64,000 nt of DNA, from positions 2,295-66,294 of the forward strand of contig NZ_RJMV01000005.1 in NCBI RefSeq assembly GCF_003943735.1, given 5' to 3'. The notes beneath the pieces were generated by a model. The model was not told the origin of the DNA. It worked only from the letters and a program-made list of their open reading frames with translations, and did not search any database. Source of the DNA: Streptococcus sanguinis (GTDB taxonomy: Bacteria; Bacillota; Bacilli; Lactobacillales; Streptococcaceae). Shown in pieces: positions 58,120 to 64,000 of this stretch. How positions within the stretch are numbered: position 1 is the first letter of the stretch; the number at the start of each line of letters is the position of its first letter. The translations under genes and the position numbers were made by a program.

Positions 58120-58757
58120 GAGTTTTCTCCTTTAATATCTATTCTATTTATATTGGACAATTTAAAGATTCGAGCAATCTCTTCCGCAGTCTGCTTTTCT
58201 GATTGACTACCATCTGTTATGAGGCTAGAATAGCCTAGTCTCACCGCTTCCTTCCGAACCATTTGAGCAAAAAGAATGTCTCGCTGCATCCAGTTTTCAA
58301 AAGCTTGCTCAGGATTGGTTGTTCCCTCTAAGACATAAGGAACCCATTCTCTCTGTCTATAATGCTTTTTCTGAAAATCAGCTGTCGGAGTCAAGCATAG
58401 ATAAGAGGGCACTGGGCATTCAAGCTCCTTTACCAAGTGAGGCAAAAGTCCTGCCCCCTCCACCAAGAGAGGTCTATCTTGATTTTTTATCAAGTAAGAT
58501 TTTACATAAGGAAAAATCTCTTCATAAAAGCGCCATTCTTCATCTGCCATCTCTTCTGGATTTCTCATCCAGATTTGTTCCGGATTTCTGTCCTGTCTAA
58601 GAAGGCAAATCGGCTGTGAGTCTGCACTTGCTTGACTCATCATCTCGTCTACCAAATCATCCAGTTTGATATGAAGCAGCTGATACTGTCTAGCAAGAAG
58701 TGAAGCAATTGTTGACTTCCCACTACAAGGCGATCCGCCAATCATATAAAGCACCAT
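58116..58757 (-). CDS. P-loop kinase-like protein in the thrS T-box operon
   Basis: 213 aa from the ATG at 58757, which has AGGAGGGAG upstream. Walker [11 protein letters not shown] lies at 7-16. Other visible parts are a lid-type region with [14 protein letters not shown] near 147 and an [12 protein letters not shown] stretch near 98 typical of small-molecule kinases (2-phosphoglycerate kinase or chloramphenicol phosphotransferase-like). I cannot name the substrate. It is co-translated with thrS and controlled by the threonine-type T-box, tying its expression to tRNA-Thr charging. Confidence 0.75.
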   Translation of the reverse strand: MVLYMIGGSPCSGKSTIASLLARQYQLLHIKLDDLVDEMMSQASADSQPICLLRQDRNPEQIWMRNPEEMADEEWRFYEEIFPYVKSYLIKNQDRPLLVEGAGLLPHLVKELECPVPSYLCLTPTADFQKKHYRQREWVPYVLEGTTNPEQAFENWMQRDILFAQMVRKEAVRLGYSSLITDGSQSEKQTAEEIARIFKLSNINRIDIKGENS

Positions 58758-58782
58758 TCTCCCTCCTTCTGACAAAAGAAAA

Positions 58783-58985
58783 ACGACATCCAAAAAGGAC
58801 GTCGCAACGTGGTTCCACCTTCATTTATGCAAGTCGAAAGACTCACACCTCGAATCGGCTCTAACGTAGCCACCGTTTTATGTTTGCATAAAAGCTAATA
58901 GAGTAGTCCCAACTGCATCCTCTACGCGATTCCCAGCTCCACGCGCTCTCTAAAAGATTTCCTGCAGGTGATTTGTCTCTAGAAA
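58783..58985 (-). promoter_or_regulatory. T-box riboswitch leader (tRNA-Thr type)
   Basis: The minus-strand leader contains AGAGAG followed by a stem I region, the T-box sequence AAGGTGGAACCACG (58808-58821), and a terminator GACGTCC/GGATGTC followed by GTTTTT (58783-58806). In the stem I region GGGACTACTC offers ACT, a threonine codon followed by A, as the likely specifier. It should allow transcription of the kinase gene and thrS when tRNA-Thr is uncharged. Confidence 0.9.
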
Positions 58986-58987
58986 AC

Positions 58988-59015
58988 ATTATAGCACGAT
59001 TGGAGAAATTTGCAA
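58988..59015 (-). promoter_or_regulatory. Promoter of the T-box operon
   Basis: Minus strand TTGCAA (59010-59015), a 16-bp spacer and TATAAT (58988-58993), with TG extension. Confidence 0.8.
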
Positions 59016-59018
59016 GAG

Positions 59019-59501
59019 CTATTGACCATCAAAACCAGAAAAACGATTTAGAGCCTCTTGACTCAAAGTGGCAACTTGACGTTTTTTACGGTATTGCTCT
59101 GCCAGCAGCATTCCTCCCAAAGAAAGGAATAACAAGACATGAATATCCCTAGCATTATAAAGCGTGGAAGTGATTGGATTATAAATCTTGTCTCCTGAGT
59201 AAAAAAGTCCGTCAAAAAAGTTTTTGAATAAGTAATAATACTGAACCCCTGGAATCAAAAGAAGAAAGGGCAGTGAAAAACCTTGCATCCGAGTATTTAT
59301 ATAAACAATCACTGCGCCAATCAAAGGAAGCAGCACAGCATAATAAAATAAATTAAGATTAGAAAGCCAGCTCAAATCGCTTTCCATACTTTCTGTATTA
59401 TTTATAAAATATTGCCAAATTTGTTCCCAAATCAAGCCCGAACCAACGACAATGCCATAGAACAAAAGCAACCACGGCAACTGTTTGAGATATTTTTTCA
59501 T
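59019..59501 (-). CDS. Membrane protein of unknown function (160 aa)
   Basis: Four predicted membrane segments (about 10-27, 50-67, 77-93, 125-142); the loop near 95-125 includes YNPITSTLYNARD. Basic C-terminus with EQYRKKRQVATL. Shine-Dalgarno GGAGAAAT. No family recognised. It ends a few bases before the T-box promoter and stands alone. Confidence 0.72.
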   Translation of the reverse strand: MKKYLKQLPWLLLFYGIVVGSGLIWEQIWQYFINNTESMESDLSWLSNLNLFYYAVLLPLIGAVIVYINTRMQGFSLPFLLLIPGVQYYYLFKNFFDGLFYSGDKIYNPITSTLYNARDIHVLLFLSLGGMLLAEQYRKKRQVATLSQEALNRFSGFDGQ

Positions 59502-59572
59502 AAGATTTCTCCTCTATTTTTAAACAAAACCTTGCATAAATAGCTATTGCCACAATGATGCAAGGCATATTT

Positions 59573-60895
59573 CTATTCTAATAACTTAGTAATATTCTTG
59601 ATTTTTTTAACTTGCTTACTCGAAGCTTTGAGGATACGAACGGAGCCATTGATTGGAAGAGAGATGACCTTGCCAGGCAGATAGGCCACTGTCTTGGCCA
59701 GACGCTTGGCAGCACTTTCCTCTGGGCTGAGCTCGTTATGGAAGTCCTTGGAAATGGTTAAATCCAGATAAAACTCATAGACTCTGCGACTAAAGTTCTC
59801 CGCTGAAATCTCGTAAAGCTTGTCTGCTAGCTTTTGCTCATCCATGTCAGGCGTCGCAATAATCGCCTCTAAAATAGCGCCTGATAAATCCCGCTCTTGG
59901 TAATAAAGGGTCCCAAAAATCTTGTCACTGATAACATTATCCAGATAAGGATTACCATGGGCAATAATCGGTGTGCCGCTGGCTAAGCTTTCCAGATAAG
60001 TCAGACCTTGGGTCTCACTGGTTGACGCAGAGATAAAGAAATCCGCAGATTTGTAGTAAAGGGCCGTATCACTAGGAGCAATCATCCCCGTAAAGATGAC
60101 AGCTTCTTCAATCTGAAGCTTGGCAACCAGTTCTTTCAAGTCTTCCGCATAGGGACCGTCGCCGACAATGACTAGCTTGACTTTGTCATTTTCTTCAAGG
60201 ACAGCAGGCATCGCCTCAACGATAGCCTGAATATTCTTTTCATAAGAAATTCGCGACAGACTGAGCAGCATAATCTCATCTTCAGCTAGTCCTAGCTTGA
60301 AACGGAGTTTCTTGATATCCTCACGCGAAATTTCCGGCCGCTCAAACTTCGCCAGCTCAATCCCTGTCGGAATTACCCGTTTTTCTGCTTCGATTTTATA
60401 ATCAACCAAGAGATCATAAACAATCTCACTAGGGCAGATAACCCCATCCAAGTCACTCATGAAGCCACGGACGATGTACTTGACCATACTAGGACGGATG
60501 ACCATCCCCTTGGCAATATAATGCACATAATCTTCATACTGGGTATGATAGGTATGTACTACCGGAATCCGCAGCTCTTTGGCGATCCAAATCCCCAGTA
60601 GCCCTAGTGAAAACTCAGTCTGGGTATGGATAATATCTAGCTGGTACTGACGGGCAATTTCTAAGGCGTGAGAAAAGCCTCGGTAAGCCACTCTTCGGTC
60701 CTTAAAGGCAAAAAAAGGTACGCTGGGAATCCGAATAATCTGCCAATCCTCATAGCGATTGACATCCTTGTCCGTCGTCGTAAAAATAAATACCGTGTGA
60801 CCTAATTTTTCCAGCTCCGTCTTCAAAGTCCGAATACTGGTAGCAACCCCAGAAACCTGAGGAAAATAGGTATCTGTAAAAAGACCAATACGCAT
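59573..60895 (-). CDS. GT4 glycosyltransferase, probable glucosyl-diacylglycerol synthase
   Basis: 440 aa GT-B fold. N-terminal TDTYFPQVSGVATSIRTLKTEL near 8-29, acceptor-side HTYHTQYEDYVHY near 115, and C-terminal donor motif SETQGLTYLESLASGTPI near 293-310. It matches streptococcal enzymes that add glucose to diacylglycerol, the first glycolipid step and the lipoteichoic acid anchor. It starts 1 nt after the upstream GT ends, so the two form an operon. Confidence 0.87.
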   Translation of the reverse strand: MRIGLFTDTYFPQVSGVATSIRTLKTELEKLGHTVFIFTTTDKDVNRYEDWQIIRIPSVPFFAFKDRRVAYRGFSHALEIARQYQLDIIHTQTEFSLGLLGIWIAKELRIPVVHTYHTQYEDYVHYIAKGMVIRPSMVKYIVRGFMSDLDGVICPSEIVYDLLVDYKIEAEKRVIPTGIELAKFERPEISREDIKKLRFKLGLAEDEIMLLSLSRISYEKNIQAIVEAMPAVLEENDKVKLVIVGDGPYAEDLKELVAKLQIEEAVIFTGMIAPSDTALYYKSADFFISASTSETQGLTYLESLASGTPIIAHGNPYLDNVISDKIFGTLYYQERDLSGAILEAIIATPDMDEQKLADKLYEISAENFSRRVYEFYLDLTISKDFHNELSPEESAAKRLAKTVAYLPGKVISLPINGSVRILKASSKQVKKIKNITKLLE

Positions 60896-60896
60896 C

Positions 60897-61895
60897 TTAC
60901 ATCTCCAAAACTGTTTGATAAGCCTTGACTAACTGATCTGCAACATCGTCAATAGACCGGCTTTTAGCCACCTGATAACCTGCTTCGCGCTTGTCCACCT
61001 TTTTATCTAAGACATTTCTCAGAGACTGGACAAACTCGTCTACGTTATGACAGAGCTCGGCTGAACGCTCATCCACCCAGCCATGATAAACTGGAATATC
61101 GCGCAGCACAACATTCTGCTCACTGGCCAAGGCCTCCAGGACAACAATTCCTTCTGTTTCCTCATAGGACGGGAAAAAGAAAGCATCCGCTCCAGACATG
61201 GCTCCCTGAAATACCGCTCCCTTAAAATAGCCGGGAAATTCAACATTATCAGGATGGTCAAAGAGAACCAGACGGCGAATCTTGCGCGGAATCAGCCAGA
61301 GATTGATAGAGCCCAGCCAGATAAAGCGCACATCTGGCATCCTGCGGGCAACCTCTACAAAATCCTCAATCCCCTTGCGGCGGAAATAAAGACCAGCACA
61401 AACGACCACCTTCTGCCCCTCTTCAATCTTGAAGTACTTTTTAAAAACTTCTTCCTTGCGAGCATCTTTCTTATACTTAGGCAGGTCAATACCGTTTGAC
61501 ACAGCCACCATAGGTGTTGTGACCCCATAAGACTGGATAAGCTGCTTGGAATACTCCGACGGCGTGATAATGAAATCCGCCTTTTTATACATGTGCGTCA
61601 GATATTTGCCAAAAAGCGGGGCAAAGAGATTGGAACCAATAAAGGAATTTTCAAAGTCCTCCTTAGTTGAATGCCCATGCATAATCACTTTTTTATTGCC
61701 CCTCTTGGCAGCATGCAGGAGAAGCAAGCTACGGGGACCATAGGTATTGATGTGGACCACATCATAATCTCCTAAAACGTCCGTCGTATAAGGAATCCCA
61801 GCCAAATCCAAGGCATGCATCTGATGCTGGAGGGCTCGGCCGATTCCTGATTTCTCCAAAACGGACTTTCCTTCAAGATACAGTAATACTTTCAT
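60897..61895 (-). CDS. cpoA: GT4 glycosyltransferase, CpoA-like glycolipid synthase
   Basis: 332 aa GT-B protein: MKVLLYLEGKSVLEKSGIGRAL at the start, HGHSTKEDFENSF near 74, and EGIVVLEALASEQNVVL near 248-264 in the donor site. The pneumococcal homologue CpoA adds galactose to glucosyl-diacylglycerol and is altered in some piperacillin-resistant mutants. Together with the downstream gene it makes diglycosyl lipid for the membrane and teichoic acid anchor. The symbol is by similarity and order. Confidence 0.83.
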   Translation of the reverse strand: MKVLLYLEGKSVLEKSGIGRALQHQMHALDLAGIPYTTDVLGDYDVVHINTYGPRSLLLLHAAKRGNKKVIMHGHSTKEDFENSFIGSNLFAPLFGKYLTHMYKKADFIITPSEYSKQLIQSYGVTTPMVAVSNGIDLPKYKKDARKEEVFKKYFKIEEGQKVVVCAGLYFRRKGIEDFVEVARRMPDVRFIWLGSINLWLIPRKIRRLVLFDHPDNVEFPGYFKGAVFQGAMSGADAFFFPSYEETEGIVVLEALASEQNVVLRDIPVYHGWVDERSAELCHNVDEFVQSLRNVLDKKVDKREAGYQVAKSRSIDDVADQLVKAYQTVLEM

Positions 61896-62011
61896 ACTTC
61901 CTATTATACCTAAAATAAAATAAAAAGGAAATCCACAAGGGCAAATGGGGTAAAAAATCCATCCAAAGCCTGATAAGGCTTAGAAAAGTACCCCTAGCTA
62001 ATTGGAAACAC

Positions 62012-62038
62012 AAAAAAGCTGAGGTATTACACCTCAGC
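62012..62038 (-). terminator. Terminator of ccpA
   Basis: An 8-bp stem, GCTGAGGT with ACCTCAGC, followed by TTTTTT on the minus strand, about 105 bases past the ccpA stop. The gap 61896-62142 holds nothing else I can identify. Confidence 0.9.
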
Positions 62039-62142
62039 CTCGCTTCATAATCATAAAACTCTCTTAAAGCAGTAATTTGTTTGATCTCCTTTGTCGCTTT
62101 TCAAGCTCAGAAGACTTGATAATTAAGCTTCTATCTCACCGC

Positions 62143-63147
62143 TTATTTCCGAGTTGATTTACGCTCGCTAATGCTGTGAGCTAGGAGAACTTCGCGTTCT
62201 TCCAATTCTTCCTTATGCATAATCTTAGTCAGCATGCGCATACTGATAGCGCCGATGTCATAGAGGGGCTGACCGATTGTGGAAAGGTTAGGACGAGTGA
62301 AACGAGCTACTTGCGAATCATCACTGGTAATGATTTCAAAATCTTCTGGAACTTTGATGCCTTGATCAGACAGACCATTTAAGAGGCCTGCTGCCAGTTC
62401 ATCTCCTGTGACAAAAGCAGCAGTTGCTTTGGAAGCAATGACACGCTCTGCCAAGTGGTAGCCATCATCATAAGAATATTTAGATTCAAAAACCAAGCCT
62501 TCGCTGTATGAAAGTTTCTTGTTCTTCAAGCCATCTTTATAGCCTGATAGACGGATTTTACCGTTGATATCATCTACGAGCGGTCCGCTGACAAAGGCAA
62601 TTTTCTTATTGCGCTTAGCCAGTAATTCTACAGCATCAACCGTTGCTTGCTTGTAGTCAATATTGACGCTCGGAAGCTGATGCTCCACATCAACAGTCCC
62701 CGCCAAAACGACCGGTGTGCGCGAACGTGAAAACTCTGAGCGAATTTTCTCCGTCAGATGATAGCCCATGAAAATAATGCCATCCACCTGTTTAGAAAAG
62801 AGGGTATTGACAACGGATACTTCCTTATCATCGTCCTCATCACTGTTAGCCAAGACAATATTGTATTTATACATTTCAGCAATATCGTCAATCCCTTTTG
62901 CCAAAGTAGAGAAATAGCTGTTGGTAATATTAGGAATGACAACGCCGACGGTTGTAGTCTTCTTACTGGCTAGTCCACGTGCTACCGCATTTGGACGATA
63001 GTCAAGACGGTCAATGACCTCTAAAACTTTTTTACGTGTGTTTTCTTTGACGTTCTTATTTCCATTCACCACTCGACTGACTGTCGCCATCGAAACTCCC
63101 GCTTCACGGGCGACATCATAAATCGTTACTGTGTCGTCTGTGTTCAT
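62143..63147 (-). CDS. ccpA: Catabolite control protein A
   Basis: 334 aa LacI/GalR regulator. The helix-turn-helix is TIYDVAREAGVSMATVSRVV at 8-27, followed by the hinge helix YRPNAVARGLASKK near 51-64 and a periplasmic-binding-like core that binds HPr(Ser-P). Global carbon catabolite regulator, activated by HprK (encoded at 32 kb). A candidate cre overlaps its own promoter. Shine-Dalgarno AAAGGAAA. Confidence 0.97.
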   Translation of the reverse strand: MNTDDTVTIYDVAREAGVSMATVSRVVNGNKNVKENTRKKVLEVIDRLDYRPNAVARGLASKKTTTVGVVIPNITNSYFSTLAKGIDDIAEMYKYNIVLANSDEDDDKEVSVVNTLFSKQVDGIIFMGYHLTEKIRSEFSRSRTPVVLAGTVDVEHQLPSVNIDYKQATVDAVELLAKRNKKIAFVSGPLVDDINGKIRLSGYKDGLKNKKLSYSEGLVFESKYSYDDGYHLAERVIASKATAAFVTGDELAAGLLNGLSDQGIKVPEDFEIITSDDSQVARFTRPNLSTIGQPLYDIGAISMRMLTKIMHKEELEEREVLLAHSISERKSTRK

Positions 63148-63199
63148 ATAGTTTCCTTTCTTCTATTGAAAATATCGTTTTCACTTTCCTACATTCACC

Positions 63200-63228
63200 A
63201 TTTTATCACTTCTTGTAAACACTTTCAA
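63200..63228 (-). promoter_or_regulatory. ccpA promoter overlapped by a cre site
   Basis: Minus strand TTGAAA (63223-63228), a 17-bp spacer and TAAAAT (63200-63205). A cre-like sequence TGTAAACACTTTCA (plus strand, 63214-63227) matches the cre consensus at all but one fixed position and covers the -35 box and spacer, so CcpA could repress its own gene and affect divergent pepQ. Confidence 0.72.
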
Positions 63229-63309
63229 GTATTTTGATAAGTTTTTGAAAAGTCTTGCTTTTTTTGACATTTTTTGCCAAAATAGAGGCATAGAAAGAAG
63301 GTTGTGACC

Positions 63310-64000
63310 ATGACAAAAATTCAACAAATCACCCACTATCTCGAGAATGAGAAGCTAGATGCTGCTGTCCTGTCTGATCCAGTCACTATCAATTATCTGA
63401 CCGGTTTCTACAGCGACCCGCATGAGCGGCAGATGTTTTTGTTTGTCTATCCTGACCATGAGCCCCTGCTCTTCGTGCCAGCTTTAGAAGTTGAGCGGGC
63501 TTCAGGAGCTGTTTCCTTTTCAGTCCTTGGCTATATGGACTCGGAAAATCCTTGGCAGAAGATTAAAGCAGCCCTGCCGGCTCACTCCTTTAAGACTGTC
63601 GCTCTTGAGTTTGATAACTTGATTTTGACCAAATATCATGGATTGAAAACTGTCTTTGAAACTGCAGAATTTGCCAACCTGACTCCTTACGTCAACCGCT
63701 TGCGCCTGATTAAGTCTGCCGATGAAATCCAGAAAATGCTGGTAGCTGGGCAATATGCTGATAAGGCTGTCAATATCGGTTTTGACAATATTTCACTGGA
63801 AAATACCGAAACAGATATCATCGCTCAGATTGACTTTGCCATCAAGCGCGAAGGCTATGAGATGAGCTTTGAAACTATGGTCCTGACGGGAAATAATGCA
63901 GCTAACCCGCACGGCATTCCCGGTGCCAACAAGGTCGAAAATAACGCCCTCCTCCTCTTTGACCTTGGCTGCATGGTCAATGGCTATGCTAGCGATATGA
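63310..64000 (+). CDS. pepQ: Xaa-Pro dipeptidase PepQ (5' part)
   Basis: The first 230 codons of a M24-family aminopeptidase; the window ends inside the gene. The N-terminal creatinase-like domain (about 1-125) and the start of the pita-bread domain are present, with NPHGIPGANK near 199 and the first metal ligand in LFDLGCMVNGYASDM near 216-230. It cleaves Xaa-Pro dipeptides. The divergent pairing with ccpA is typical of streptococci and lactobacilli. Shine-Dalgarno GAAGG. Confidence 0.95.
   Translation, partial: MTKIQQITHYLENEKLDAAVLSDPVTINYLTGFYSDPHERQMFLFVYPDHEPLLFVPALEVERASGAVSFSVLGYMDSENPWQKIKAALPAHSFKTVALEFDNLILTKYHGLKTVFETAEFANLTPYVNRLRLIKSADEIQKMLVAGQYADKAVNIGFDNISLENTETDIIAQIDFAIKREGYEMSFETMVLTGNNAANPHGIPGANKVENNALLLFDLGCMVNGYASDM

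Noticed and set aside
63264..63294. pepQ promoter TTGACA at 63264-63269
   Set aside because: The -35 is good but no acceptable -10 lies 16-18 bases downstream, so it was not listed as a feature.

Overview
The window is chromosomal DNA of a low-GC Gram-positive coccus, a Streptococcus of the mitis/sanguinis type. This rests on vicRKX next to rnc-smc-ftsY, the rgp rhamnan operon, gor beside a MacAB-like exporter, hprK-lgt, ccpA/pepQ, and several proteins that are streptococcal in length and sequence. S. sanguinis or a close relative is my best guess from memory of gene order. Apart from the AT-richer end of the rgp operon, the window looks like conserved core genome. I see no rRNA, tRNA, insertion sequence, prophage, CRISPR array or BOX/RUP repeat.

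Region by region. 1-7.5 kb: rgpA-B-C-D-(GT2)-F, minus strand, making and exporting a rhamnose-rich wall polysaccharide. 7.7-13.4 kb: tuf, ppc and ftsW, minus. 13.5-18.8 kb: glutathione peroxidase, a GH25 muramidase-like protein, a DUF368 (PopT-type) transporter, YbaK deacylase, a histidine phosphatase and lysS, plus. 18.9-23.6 kb: a MacAB/YknXYZ-like tripartite exporter (minus) and glutathione reductase (plus). 24-27.4 kb: a cyclase-family hydrolase, a 35-residue membrane peptide, two tandem bioY copies, ydbC, an unknown basic protein and a CHY zinc-finger protein. 27.4-30 kb: two U32-family tRNA-hydroxylation genes. 30-33 kb: hprK-lgt-DUF948-YtxH. 33-38 kb: NUDIX hydrolase, two paralogous membrane proteins, a PspC protein, sprT and tex. 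38-41.5 kb: a coupled operon (45-residue peptide, permease, TIGR03943 protein) and zwf. 41.5-52.3 kb: ftsY, two HAD phosphatases, smc, rnc, DUF454, vicX, vicK, vicR, minus. 52.5-56 kb: glnQHMP-type amino-acid ABC operon and a lipoprotein, plus. 56-59 kb: thrS with a P-loop kinase gene between it and its T-box. 59.5-62 kb: two glycolipid glycosyltransferases. 62-64 kb: ccpA and divergent pepQ (cut by the window edge).

Most genes serve envelope construction and its surveillance (rgp, ftsW, lgt, popT-like, glycolipid synthases, VicRK, PspC), translation (tuf, lysS, thrS, YbaK, TrhP) and carbon control (HprK, CcpA, ppc, zwf). The less ordinary signals are mostly in leaders and small genes. They are: an rnc leader whose Shine-Dalgarno lies 5' of a hairpin; two promoters placed so that the mRNA should be leaderless (the GH25 gene and trhP1); a T-box operon that contains a kinase gene; a recent tandem bioY duplication in which one copy has lost a family-conserved Asp; an amino-acid binding protein with no lipobox cysteine; and a perfect dyad just upstream of the glnQ -35. 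None amounts to a proven new system. All coordinates and motifs were read by eye.
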